A DNA stretch of 64,000 nucleotides from Verticillium longisporum (GCA_019188255.1 JAETXT010000006.1:992001-1056000), one strand, 5' to 3'. Shown: positions 24,801 through 34,795, numbered from the stretch's first letter. The notes: generated by a model not told the origin, from the letters alone. A program made the numbers and translations.

Positions 24801-25949
24801 CCTTGTCGGGTGGGTAACTCTGGACAGCAAACAAGCAACGCCCAGTTCCCGGCGATTCCAGGGGCCTCCGTTCCGACAGCCCTCTTTGGTCGGGCTACGT
24901 CCCGTCGAGACAACCGCGCGCAATGCTCTGACTTTCTTTACATCTGGGGCCAACTCGATAACCCCAGCTCGCCATCATCGACTGTGTCGTCTGTATCCGC
25001 CATGGGATGCAACGAGACGCTTGAGACAGTGGCTGCGTTGACGACGCTGCGTGGTCCATCGCTTCGGATCGATCCAACGATACCACCGCGTGTCACAGGT
25101 GCGACGGCTACACCAAATGCTGTGGCGCTTCCGGTGTTGCAGTACAGTCGCCTCGCTAATCTGACCGCTACGGGGGGTAATCTGCTTGATCCTTTTTTCT
25201 CTGCCCTGACCTCGTCAGACGTTGCAGTTCCGGCGGCAGCCCTGGGTGACACAGGTCTCGATACCGCCGGCCGCGTAGCAGACGCCATTGTCGCGCAGCA
25301 CAAGGTCATCCGCGCACAAAACCTCAACCTCAACATCCGACGCTCGCTCTCTGCGCAAGGCAACTTTCCCTTTGCCGGCAACGGCGTCACCATTGGCACG
25401 GGTGGTGATACCGCAGCGGCACAGCCTCGAGTCGCGGGCGTGCTGCGGAGCGTGAACAAAAGCGGCGCGCGCAGGCTCGAGGTGGACGAGATTGCGGCGC
25501 GAGTGCTGCAAGCCATTCTCGGCATTGTGTTGCTCGGATGCATCGTGGGGCTGGTCCTTGCCATCATTGGTGGACTCGGCATCCGCGGAGAAGGCATGGT
25601 GCCGCGACAGGGCAGGAGTATCGCGTCCATCGCGGCGCTGTTGGCTGACGGCAATGTGTTTGGGTTCCTCGGGCGGGGTGCCGAGTGGATGAAGCAGGAG
25701 GAGATTGAGGCGGACTTTAAGGATGGAGGCCTCGTCGTGGGCTTCGGACTTGGATGGGAGGTGGTGCGGGCGAGGCGACGAGGCGATGGGGTGCGCAGGT
25801 ATGGAAGCGACCTTCTCGGGGATGAGGAGCTCGAATTTGGGCTCAAGGTGGTGCGGGCGGGCGGATGGCAGGGCGGAGTCGAGGTCGGACTCGGGACGAT
25901 GGCGCGCGTTACTCGCGGGCAGCGAGGGTTTGTGCGGACTCGGTCCTGA
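21805..25949 (+). CDS. DUF3433 multi-pass membrane protein, one apparent frameshift
   Basis: A large fungal membrane protein of unknown function, about 1,381 aa after allowing for one missing base. Two DUF3433-like repeats are visible. Repeat 1 starts at the region LPWRPPYLKRRVLLSFALLL and includes WTRVEYQAKASAPW and LDYTS. Repeat 2 starts at WKRPLSLQLWTRGAVIAVLGG and ends SLVVIFSGALFTPV. About eight hydrophobic segments are seen, including LIVLVCLVAVDMV-like and AILGIVLLGCIVGLVLAIIG stretches, with two long N-glycosylation-rich loops between them. The first 140 or so residues are Ser/Pro-rich and polar, probably cytoplasmic. The frame breaks at 23215-23238; one extra C in the CCC at 23215-23217 restores EAPLPQSAAVICRPTYDLG. 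A 67-bp intron (23158-23224) is an alternative but has no clear branch site. Confidence 0.85.
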
Positions 25950-26240
25950 GCCGGCGGCCGACATGACGACATGATGTTACATTGAACGATTTTCTTTTGT
26001 CTAGCGAATGCTTTGGGGATACTACTATTAGGAATACCACGAGGGAAGAAAGCAGAGCCATGGTCAGGGGGGTATTATTATGTTGGGCTATGACACTACT
26101 ACCGTACACTTCTACGATGAACTCGACTTGCTCATTACATTTCCCGTCGTGTCTATTTTCCTCTGTCGCTTCGGCCGTAGCTGCGCCGCGTGGAAGTGTG
26201 TTGCGTCTGCTTCAGAGAGTTACCTCAGCAGCGGGATGAC
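25950..26240. other. Short intergenic between convergent genes
   Basis: Holds the 3' flanks of the DUF3433 gene (plus) and the CFEM gene (minus). Nothing else is seen. Confidence 0.4.
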
Positions 26241-26987
26241 TCAGAGGAGGGCCAGAGCGCCGAGGGCGAGGACGCCCCAGGCACCGCCGCGGGCGAGGGT
26301 CGCGGCGCCGCTGTCGCTGCCGCCGGTGGCGGTGGCGGCGGCGCCCGTCTCGGTGGCCGAGGCGTCCGAATCGGCGCCGGTGGCGGTGGCGTTGGCGGCG
26401 CCGGTGCTGCTGGGGGACGAGGGCGCGGCCGAGGCGGGGAGGGTGGGCTGGGGGACGCCGGACTCGGTGATCTCGGCGGAGCCACCGGTGACGGCGGCGC
26501 AGAAGCCGGCGGCGGCGGGGAGGACCTCCTCTGGGGGGTGTTAGCTCAGGATGAGAAGAGAGGAAGCAAAGGGATGGAGAGAGGAAGCAAAGGGATGGAG
26601 AGAGGAAGCAAAGGGATGGAGAGAGGAAGCAAAGGGATGGAGAGAGGAAGCAAAGGGATGGAGAGAGGAAGCAAAGGGATGGAGAGAGGAAGCAAAGGGA
26701 TGGAGAGAGGAAGCAAAGGGAAGCAAGGCAGTGAAAACGCAGGAAAACGCACCGATGGAGCGCACGGCGCCGCAGGTCTGCAGCACGCAGGCCTGGCCGA
26801 CGGTGTAGGTGTTGCGGTAGTTGTCGGGTTCGCAGATGCAGTCGGCGTCGGAGAGGTCGCAGGGCGTGCCGTTCTTGACGGCGTCGCCGAGGCACTCGCG
26901 GGCGCACTCGGGGACCGACTCGAGCAGCGACTGGGTCTGGGCGGCGACGAGGCCGGCGAGGGCGAGGACGGGCAGGGCGAACTTCAT
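26241..26987 (-). CDS. CFEM-domain protein, secreted and probably GPI-anchored
   Basis: CFEM proteins are fungal eight-cysteine extracellular proteins; several bind haem or iron, and some act in host interaction. Two exons, 26987-26753 and 26530-26241, give 174 aa. A signal peptide (MKFALPVLALAGLVAAQ) is followed by the CFEM domain. Cysteines lie in VPECARECLG, NGTPCDL, DADCICE, GQACVLQTCG and AAGFCAA, the last contributed by exon 2, matching the family spacing with the conserved Asp before CxC. A Ser/Thr/Ala-rich stalk and a hydrophobic tail (GVLALGALALL) point to GPI attachment. The 222-bp intron (26752-26531) contains a 21-bp minisatellite. Three exact ATCWGATAA sites lie about 590-640 bp upstream, which suggests iron-dependent GATA repression. 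Confidence 0.92.
26559..26720 (+). repeat. 21-bp minisatellite inside the CFEM intron
   Basis: Seven full and one partial near-perfect copies of AGAGGAAGCAAAGGGATGGA plus G, at 21-bp steps from 26559. It is polypurine on plus and polypyrimidine on the gene's coding strand. All copies lie between the donor (26752) and acceptor (26531). Confidence 0.95.
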
Positions 26988-27976
26988 TGTTGCTGTTTGT
27001 CGCGACGGGCGAGGTGGAAGAGAAGAGCGGAGCTGAGTGGCAGGCTTGCTGGGGAGGCTTGCTTGAGGCTTGCTGGGGAGGCTTCTGGCGGAGGTGGGAG
27101 GGAGGGGATTCACGGGCGAGCGGCCAGAGGGAGGGGGACGGATGAGCTTTTAACGCGCCCGGGTTCCATGATCACAAGGCGCGAAGGAGGATGGACCGGA
27201 ACGAGCACATACCCCGGTCTCCTGTTCGCATCCTTACAGAAGCCACCGAATATCCGCTGTGCACCCCTTCTCAGCTGCGTTGGCGTGCAGATTCTGCCCC
27301 TGGCGCCTCGGCTGCGCGGGATGCAGAGGGGCCCTCTTGCTGCTGTTGCTGTTGGCCATGGGCCGTGAGCATGCGGCGAGGCGTCGAACCATGCCGTTTT
27401 GAGGCGAGGTGGACCGCTCATGTTGTGTCTGTTGGTGTGCTGGGTGCCAGGGGGAATGAGGAGGCTAGGCCGGAAGGGGGGCGGCGCAGGCGAGGTGTGG
27501 GCGGCATTTGTGATTTTTTTTGATTGATTTTTTGGTCGTTCGTAGGTCGTGGTGATGCTCGGCGGTGTTCGGCGCATCAGATAAGATGGAGCCTGTTATT
27601 TCGCTTATCAGATCATCTGATAAGATGGTGGACGGCCCAAGACAATGCAAGACGAAGCCTGCTGAGGTGGCTTCATCGGTGGAGCTCGGCCATGTCGGAG
27701 CCGAGGCTGGGCTGTGTTGACTGATGGGGATGGTCTGTTCAGATGTAAATATTAATGCAGACTGAATTGATCCATCTCTGTTCATGGATTTCTGTCGGTG
27801 TTGTTGAGCACAAGGTCCTGACGTCACAACATGTCATGATTGCTGTGCTCATGGCCAAAGTAAAAGTAAAAAGGCAACGAACTGCAAATGTCAACCGAGG
27901 ATGCCTTTTCCGTTGATTGCTCCCGTCTTTCTATTCCCCATACTACGCCCATAAGGCCGATTGAATACCACCGCTC
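26988..27976. promoter_or_regulatory. Divergent promoter region, CFEM gene / 111-aa protein gene
   Basis: Nearly 1 kb between the two start codons, with no supported gene. It contains the GATA-site cluster at 27576-27623, listed separately. Open frames at 27110-27577 and 27465-27827 (minus) are not supported. Confidence 0.5.
27576..27623. promoter_or_regulatory. Three SreA/Fep1-type GATA sites (ATCWGATAA)
   Basis: Seen directly: ATCAGATAA at 27576-27584 (plus), ATCTGATAA at 27613-27605 (minus) and ATCTGATAA at 27615-27623 (plus). The last two form an almost contiguous palindrome. ATCWGATAA is the consensus of the fungal iron-sensing GATA repressors (SreA, Fep1, Urbs1 family). The cluster lies about 590-640 bp before the CFEM start and 350-400 bp before the start at 27977. 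Which gene it controls is inferred; the CFEM gene fits the iron theme best. Confidence 0.6.
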
Positions 27977-28312
27977 ATGAACCGTTTCGTGCCTCGCGTC
28001 AGCCGTGTGCTCGTCCCACGGGCGCGCCTCTCGTCATCGTCTTCGGCCCCCCCATCGTCGACACCCCCCACGTCTGCCGATGCCGAACGACCAAATGCAG
28101 AGCAATCATCGACGCACGCATCATCGACGCACGCATCATCGACGCACGCGCCAAAAGCCAAACGGAAAACCATGGCCGAACTCGACGCCGAGCTCCGCCT
28201 CAAGATGGAGGGCATCTCCGGCGAAGGCGGCGCCGCCGGCGTCGAGTACGAAGACGGCAAGGCCGAAGGCCTCAAGCGCGGCGTCAAGTCCAACATGTTC
28301 CGCGTCATCTAG
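27977..28312 (+). CDS. Small protein with probable mitochondrial presequence, unknown function
   Basis: A 111-aa single-exon protein. The N-terminus (MNRFVPRVSRVLVPRARLSS) is rich in Arg and hydrophobic residues and has no acids, typical of a mitochondrial targeting sequence. A low-complexity linker carries three STHAS-type repeats encoded by a 15-bp tandem repeat. The last 47 residues (MAELDAELRLKMEGISGEGG and then GVEYEDGK to KSNMFRVI) look like a conserved compact domain. I believe similar C-termini occur in other ascomycetes but cannot name a family. It is convergent with the cupin gene, with 51 bp between the stops, and divergent from the CFEM gene. Confidence 0.7.
   Translation: MNRFVPRVSRVLVPRARLSSSSSAPPSSTPPTSADAERPNAEQSSTHASSTHASSTHAPKAKRKTMAELDAELRLKMEGISGEGGAAGVEYEDGKAEGLKRGVKSNMFRVI
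28105..28149 (+). repeat. Three perfect copies of a 15-bp coding repeat
   Basis: ATCATCGACGCACGC occurs three times in a row inside the 111-aa gene. It adds five residues per copy to the linker, so copy number can change without breaking the frame. Confidence 0.9.
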
Positions 28313-28363
28313 CGGAGGCGACACGAATGCAATGACTTGAAAATGAAAAAGAAAGACGCCATG

Positions 28364-28816
28364 TCACCACGACGTCACGAGGAGCACCCCCAGAGGCATC
28401 GGCCCCGTGTTGACGAGCTCGCACGGCGCCCCCGCCGGCACCGTCAGCATGTCGCCCGCCCGCAGCGCTTGTTGCCGTGGGCTGTTGCGCGAGCCGACTT
28501 GTGCTAGCGCCGAGCCGGTTGTGATTGTGATGGTCTGGTCGGCGGACTGGATCTGTTCAATTGTTCATCAATATACATTTTTCAAGATGACCATTTCCCC
28601 GCAAAATGGGCTACTGAATGGAGAAGGCCTTACATCTTCGACCATGTTGCCGCCTTCGGGCACCGTGATGGTCGTCAGCTGCGAGTGCAGGCCGGTCCAG
28701 AGCACGCGGCGAAAGGCGTCGTGGTGCGAGGGCAGGTAGCTCTGGAGCATGTTGGGAAAGTGTTTTGGATAGTGTTGCGCGTCGGCGCTGGGTTGTGGTG
28801 TTGGCGCTGACTCCAT
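28364..28816 (-). CDS. Small cupin-fold protein
   Basis: Two exons, 28816-28634 and 28552-28364, are joined by an 81-bp intron (28633-28553) that falls between codons; the product is 123 aa. The fold is recognised from FRRVLWTGLHSQLTTITVPE, then TTGSALAQVG, then the second cupin motif RAGDMLTVPAGAPCELVNTG and a closing strand LGVLLVTSW. This matches the short one-domain cupins related to mannose-6-phosphate isomerase-like proteins. The usual metal-binding residues are poorly kept: where relatives have a His/Asp pair in motif 1 this has IQSADQT, and motif 2 has PCEL in place of a His. A non-catalytic or metal-free role is therefore possible. The start at 28816 gives a short polar N-terminus; no signal peptide. 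Confidence 0.8.
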
Positions 28817-29647
28817 GGTTGTTTTGCGTCTGGCTTGAGGTCTCTTTCTTGTCTTCTGACTGAGTTGAGGATACACTTGATCGTGGCTGTTTAGTTACTG
28901 CTATCTTGGGAGCAACATACAGGCACACAGTTATATAGAGCACCTGAGGCCGACGCATTCACCGTGACTGGCCATGGGGCGCGTCCGGGGCTCCGCGTGT
29001 CATATCATGGCGCCGTCCAGGGTCAGCAGATGCATCGTGGGACCTCAGCCCACCCCGGACCCGCTTCGGCTGGCGCCGATTGGGGTGTTCGTGGTACGAT
29101 GTCGCGTGCGTGGACTGCATCTCCGGATGGACAATGACAGCAAATGGCAAGCGATGCATTTGGGGGATCTGAAGTATCTCATGGGAAAAGTCGATCCAAG
29201 TGCTGTGTCTGGGTTGACATCGTGCTGAGACATGAGCAAAACTATTTTGCCCTACGTATACCTTAGGCTCCAAGGGATGGGACTTCTTTTGATCTTGATC
29301 AGCACTAAATCGAACACATCAACACGTCACTTTTCGTCTTTTGTCGTCACCTAATTCTGACTAAACCTCCGTGACCGCCAAACTTTGCTGCTCTCAGTCA
29401 CGACGACCTCACCCAAAGTGGGTCCGCGTCCACATCGTATGATGCATCTCGGCAGAAGAGTCTGGAACACGCGAAGCGAACTCTCGGCTGACTGTGATCA
29501 CTAATATTGACCAACATTCACACGTAAACGAGATGCCGTGACAAAGACCGACGAAGTATCCGGCTTGGACAACCCAATGACTTTCATTTCCCCTGCCCGT
29601 CCTTCTGCCCTCCCTCTACCTTTACCCACCCCCCCGAGTTCCCACGC
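28817..29647. other. Intergenic: cupin promoter and 3' flank of the CBM1 gene
   Basis: No supported gene. Overlapping frames at 28959-29273 lack any support. Nothing else is seen. Confidence 0.4.
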
Positions 29648-30412
29648 TCAGTTCACACACTGCGAATACCACTGGTTCTGCGCCCGGCACGTCCCCTGCG
29701 AGCAGCACTTGGCCCCGTTCCACCCCTGCCCGCCGCACTGCCCCCACAGCGCTGCGCAGTTGCCTCCCGGCGGCGGCACAGTCGGGGGCACGCTGGGCGG
29801 GATCGTCGGGGGCACACCCGGGCTGGGGCCGGGACCTGGTCCAGGGCCCGGCGGCGCGCCGGGACGGGGGAAATCGACGGCCATGTTGTGGCCCGTCTGC
29901 TTGTCGCCGTAGTAGACGTCGGGCGGGAACTTGTTCTGGCTGACGCAGTTGGGGTTGCAGGCGTCGAGGGGTCCGGAGCGGCCGCGCGTGTAGTCGAGGA
30001 CGAACTGGTCGTCGATGCACTCGGGGAGGACTGTCGTTCGTCAGTACGAGGGGCTGTTTGCGTGTGATGAACTAGATCCCGTGAACATACCTTTGAGGTC
30101 GTTGAAGGCCATGTTGCCGAGGTAGCAGTCACGCATCTGCGTCGTGTACGGCGTGTACAGGCCGTTCCAGTTCCAGTACCAGTTTCTGTACGGTGCGTCA
30201 GAACTGTCACTCTACAGCAGAGAGACGATGGACTACTTGTTGGTTCGGTCGGCGGCGCAGCCCAGCATGATCAGGGCCCCGACGGGCGATGTCTTGACCG
30301 ACTCGGAGTTGGTGTTCGGGCAGCAGTAGCTGATGAGGGGGCCGGTCGTCGTGCAGTTGAGAGAGCCCAGCACGCCCGAGGCGGCGGCAAGAAGCAGAAG
30401 GCTAGGCTTCAT
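29648..30412 (-). CDS. Secreted protein with C-terminal cellulose-binding module CBM1
   Basis: Three exons (30412-30237, 30185-30091, 30030-29648) with introns 30236-30186 and 30090-30031 give 217 aa. The order is: signal peptide ([16 protein letters not shown]); a Cys- and aromatic-rich N-terminal domain of about 125 residues ([47 protein letters not shown]); a Pro/Gly linker; and a family 1 cellulose-binding module ([16 protein letters not shown] to NQWYSQCVN) at the C-terminus. CBM1 binds crystalline cellulose through its aromatic face and is normally fused to plant wall-degrading enzymes. I do not recognise the N-terminal domain as a known glycosidase or LPMO: it does not begin with the His needed for an AA9 copper site. 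It could be a new wall-active enzyme, an accessory protein or an effector. A GH3 beta-glucosidase lies 2 kb away. Confidence 0.9.
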
Positions 30413-30512
30413 GATGGGTGAAATGAGCTCGGTTTGCGATCAGAACTATGTTGGCGGATTGTAAATGGGTTGGAAATCATCGTCAACTCCTACTCGGCGC
30501 GTCGACCTGCTC

Positions 30513-30519
30513 ATTTATA
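30513..30519 (-). promoter_or_regulatory. TATA box of the CBM1 gene
   Basis: TATAAAT on the minus strand, about 100 bp upstream of the ATG at 30412, at a typical distance for a regulated fungal gene. Confidence 0.5.
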
Positions 30520-32026
30520 CACGCGGAAACACTACGAAAGCCCTCTCTGAACGCTTTTCCTTCTACCCCTCGTTTGGACGTGTCAATATTCCCCTTCGGC
30601 CGCCACGTTGCCTGAAAGCAGAAAGGAGAGGCTCTCGCCAAGCATAATTGATGAACAGTCTCTGAATATAAGCTTCCCTCACCTATCAGTTTGCTACAAA
30701 TAGATGAGCGCGACAGCGACTTGGGGTATCTCAAACAGCCTGCATCGGCTAAATCAGTTCAGTCACCGGCTATGGGGTTGTAGATCTATCTTGGGGATAG
30801 CTTCGGTCATCTATTGCTCGACAATCGACAATCAGTACAATTAAAACCCTTTGAGACACTCGTCTCAGATGCAAGAGACACCCACGAGAGAATGCTAAAC
30901 AAAGCATCTAGTGCCTCCAGTCCCTCTTGTGTCTCTCCCCCCGAGCCGCACGTGGCGGGCAGCCCTTGGCAAGATCTCGTTGACTTGGTCCCCAATCGCC
31001 CGACTCGTGGCCGTCTTGACGATGTACGCCACGGATCACCTTGGGCGGGAGATTTACTCCCCCTCATCCCTGGGGTGTCCACAACTACCGTGCCAAGCCA
31101 CGGATGCATCGGGCATTATCGCTCGGCAGAGCACAAACGCGCGACGCCAGTGACCAGCCGGACATGTCAATACTCTCTTCGGACACCTGGAGTTCGGAGA
31201 CGGATGTTCCACGGCTCGAAAGGAAGGCAGAAGACCACTGATTGCCCGGTTGAATGGCACTGCAATCTACCATATGTCCATTCTGGGGTTTACCTGAGCT
31301 GCACCCCAGGTCTTGCTGCTTCCAATGGGTGAACGTCCTGGGATGAAGCGACCCGTGGGGAAAAAACATGTTTTCCAAGCTTAGATACAAACGGCGTCAC
31401 TACGGTCCTTGACCGTTGGGGCCGCTCATCTCCCGTCTTGGCCATGATCGGCATCCATTCTCGTCGGCTTCGCCGCTCGTCATTGACAGGACTATCCCCA
31501 CCCTTCGGCTAAAAGTCTGTCGACAGTCGATTCCAATGACAGACATCCCAGGCCGTTTGATGGTTCACAGCAAATCACAACACGACAGGGTAATCCTCGG
31601 GCGGTCTTCATCGCAAACCCGTCTAGGCCGCTGCTGGACGACCTGGGAGTGGTCAGAACGTGGTCCTGACTCGGGGTGACGATGAGTAGTGCTGGCAAGA
31701 CATCGGCCCGACGTGTGGTGTTTTGCGGGGATATCGACCAAGAAGGTCGGGGTTTTCCCCGCGTGGCTCGAGAAAAACCTCCACAGATCCAACCATCGAG
31801 CACAATGTTTGCTGGAGCCTCTGGGGATCATGTGGAGATACTCCGAGATTCTCCGCACTCTACCTAGGCCGAGATCCGTTCAACAGCCCTCCTCCAAGCA
31901 GTAGGCTGCCTGTCCAAGTTTTCCAATTCGTCCGCTGGAGCTACATCATGCCTCCGGGCTTGCTTTCGCCCCGCCACCGCCGGTACCCAGTCGCGTGCCT
32001 TTATGCTCCACAAGACGATGCTCGGT

Positions 32027-32096
32027 CTGGGGACTTATCGGCCCTGCTTGGAGATTTCGGTCTATCATGAGTCGTGACGTGTTGACGTCGGCGGGG
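32027..32096 (+). promoter_or_regulatory. Candidate CreA carbon-repression sites upstream of GH3
   Basis: CTGGGG at 32027-32032 and GCGGGG at 32091-32096 match the SYGGRG consensus of the fungal carbon catabolite repressor CreA. They lie about 200-270 bp upstream of a beta-glucosidase, a class commonly repressed by glucose. Six-base matches are frequent by chance, so this is inference. Confidence 0.3.
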
Positions 32097-32215
32097 GAAA
32101 CCATGGCCAAGATCTGCCTCTGCATTGTACTGGTTTGTCATAACGTACATCGCAGCTAGGGCTCATCGGAGCTGTATTTGGGCTACGATGATCGACTACA
32201 CGGAGATCGTCAACC

Positions 32216-32223
32216 TATATAAG
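32216..32223 (+). promoter_or_regulatory. TATA box of the GH3 gene
   Basis: TATATAAG, 74 bp before the ATG at 32297, followed by a short presumptive 5' UTR. Confidence 0.6.
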
Positions 32224-32296
32224 GGTCACGTTCCGCGCTGTCAACTGAAGCCAAGGAAGATGCTCCCAGCACCAACCCAAAGCCTCAGCATCCATC

Positions 32297-34795
32297 ATGG
32301 CCGCCTCTCTTGCCTTGATCTTCTCGAGCCTCTTGCTAGCGCCTGGCGTTCGCGCTCAGGCGTATGACACGCAAGATCGTGGCGCAGATGCCTTCAGCTA
32401 TGTTCAGCCTCTGAACACAACCATTCTTGGTCCTTATGGACACTCTCCCGCCGTCCTGCCCTCACGTGAGTCGATGAACCATCGATAGAACTTACACAGA
32501 CTGACAATGTCCAGCCAATGCCACTGGCGCTGGAGGTTGGGAAGATGCCGTGGCCAAGGCCTGGAACTTCATCGATCAGCTCACCCTCGAGGAGAAGGCT
32601 GACATGGTCACTGGTCAGCCTGGACCTTGCGTCGGCAACATTGTCGCGATACCTCGCCTCGGCTTCAACGGCCTCTGCCTTCAGGATGGACCCCTGTCTA
32701 TTCGTGTCGCCGACTACGCCAGCGTCTTCTCGGCCGGTGTGTCGGCCGCTGCCAGTTGGGACAAGGGACTGATGTACGAGCGCGGCCTCGCCATGGGCAA
32801 GGAGTTCCGCGCCAAGGGCGCCCACGTTGCTCTCTCTCCTGTTGCCGGTCCTCTCGGTCGCTCTGCCTATTCGGGCCGCAACTGGGAGGGCTTTTCTCCC
32901 GACCCTTACCTCACCGGTATTGGCATGGAGCAGACCATCCAAGGCCACCAGGACGCCGGTGTCCAGGCGACGGCCAAGCACTGGATCGGCAATGAGCAGG
33001 AGACTCTCAGGAACCCGATCTACGACCCCAACGGCACCCTTACGGACGTCACATTTGAGGCCCTCTCGGCCAACATTGACGACCGAACCATGCACGAGCT
33101 CTACATGTGGCCGTTCGCCAACGCCGTCCACGCCCGTTGCGCGAGTTTTATGTGCGCCTATCAGCGACTCAACGGCTCGTACGCCTGTGAGAACTCCAAA
33201 GCCCTCAACGGCCTCTTGAAGGAGGAGCTCGGCTTTCAGGGCTACGTCATGTCGGACTGGGGCGCCACCCATTCTGGTGTTGCCTCCATCGAGGGCGGTC
33301 TTGACATGAACATGCCCGGTGGCCTTGGGCCCTACGGCATGACGCCTGAGGCCGGCTCGTTCTTCGGCGGCAACGTCACAACCGGTGTGAACAACGGCAC
33401 CATCGATGTTGCACGCATTGATGACATGATTCTCAGGATCATGACCCCTACTACTGGCTCGGTCAGGACGGCGACTTCCCCAGCACCGATCCTTCATCCG
33501 CTGATCTCAACACCTTTTCTCCGAGGTCCACGTGGCTGCGCGAGTTCAACCTGACCGGTGAGAGGAGCCGCGACGTGCGCGCTGACCACGCCGGTCTCAT
33601 CCGCAAGCATGGTGCCGCGGCGACTGTTTTGCTGAAGAACGAGAAGAAGGCTCTTCCCCTCAAGGCGCCCAAGTCTATTGCCGTGTTCGGCAACGATGCC
33701 AGCGAGGATACACAGGGTTTCTACAACCAGGCCGATTTCGAGTACGGTACCCTCGTGGCGGGTGGTGGCTCGGGAACTGGCAGGCTCACGTACCTTGTCT
33801 CGCCTCTCCAGGCCATCAAGGAGCGTGCTGCGCAGGATAACGCTCTTGTTCAGCAGTGGCTGAACAATACCCTCATCATCAACTCCAACGTCACCGATCT
33901 GTGGGTTCCCACGCCTCCTGAAGTCTGCCTCGTATTCCTGAAGACGTGGGCCGAGGAGGCTGTTGACCGCCAACACCTTGATGTCGACTGGAATGGCAAC
34001 GAAGTCGTCGAGTCTGTGGCCAAGGACTGCAACAATACAATTGTCATTACCCACTCGTCAGGCATCAACACCCTGCCCTTCGCCAAGCATCCCAACGTCA
34101 CGGCCATTGTTGCAGCTCACTTCCCCGGTCAGGAATCAGGCCACTCGCTGGTCGATGTTCTCTACGGTGACGTCAACCCCTCGGGCAAGCTGCCCTACAC
34201 CATCGCCAACAATGGTAGCGACTACAACGCCCCGCCTACGACTGCCATCAACACCACGGGTGTCTACGATTGGCAGTCGTGGTTCGAGGAGAAGCTCGAG
34301 ATTGACTACCGCTACTTCGACGCCCACAACATCTCTGTCCTCTACGAGTTCGGTTTCGGTCTGAGCTACACCACCTTCGAGATGGCTGACCTCCAAGCCG
34401 AGCCCCTCGCCACCGACATCACCTCCCGCCCCGCCGACGTCCCCATCCTGCCCGGCGGCAACCCCGAGCTGTGGGGCGTCATCTACAACGTCACTCTGTC
34501 CGTGACCAACACGGGCGACGTCGACGGCGCCGCGATCCCGCAACTGTACGTCAGCTTCGCCGACGGCGCTACCCCCGCCGGCACGCCCGTCAGGCAGCTG
34601 CGCGGGTTCGAAAAGGTGCCGCTCGCCGCGGGCGAGACCAAGACTGTGCAGTTTGGACTCATGAGGAGGGATCTCAGCTACTGGGACATCAGTGCGCAGC
34701 AGTGGCTCATCCCCGAGGGTGAGATTACCCTCTCGGCGGGCTTCAGCAGCAGGGACTTGCATGAGGGGGCTACGATTACGCCTGTCCAGGCTTAG
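32297..34795 (+). CDS. Secreted GH3 beta-glucosidase, one apparent frameshift
   Basis: GH3 beta-glucosidases split cellobiose and short glucans to glucose. Two exons, 32297-32465 and 32515-34795, are joined by a 49-bp intron; the join restores PSPNATGAGGWEDAV. The product is 816 aa after adding one base. Order: signal peptide (MAASLALIFSSLLLAPGVRA); GH3 N-terminal barrel with LGFNGLCLQDGPLSIR, AKHWIGNEQE, and the nucleophile motif YVMSDWGATHSG; GH3 C-terminal domain (ATVLLKNEKKALPL, GQESGHSLVDVLYGDVNPSG); and a C-terminal fibronectin III-like domain ending near ITPVQA. Many N-glycosylation sites fit secretion. The frame breaks at the C run 33445-33448; one more C restores MTPYYWLGQDGDFPS, the expected sequence. 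With its neighbour carrying CBM1, it fits cellulose use. Confidence 0.93.

Larger units (their letters stand above)
30520..32296. other. Intergenic between divergent wall-degradation genes
   Basis: No supported gene. Open frames up to 172 codons (30814-31332) occur on both strands but show no domain, no intron structure and no consistent start. The right end holds the GH3 promoter. Confidence 0.4.

Noticed and set aside
24938..25972. 344-codon minus-strand frame opposite the DUF3433 gene
   Set aside because: Ser/Pro/Thr/Arg-rich antisense shadow with no domain.
26190..27368. 392-codon plus-strand frame with Gly-rich and repeated GSKGMER sequence
   Set aside because: It reads the CFEM gene and its intron minisatellite backwards. 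The spliced CFEM model on the minus strand explains the region fully.
30814..31332. 172-codon plus-strand frame in the CBM1-GH3 intergenic region
   Set aside because: No domain, competing minus-strand frames and no promoter element.
32394..33497. 367-codon minus-strand frame opposite the GH3 gene
   Set aside because: Antisense shadow of a codon-biased gene; no domain.
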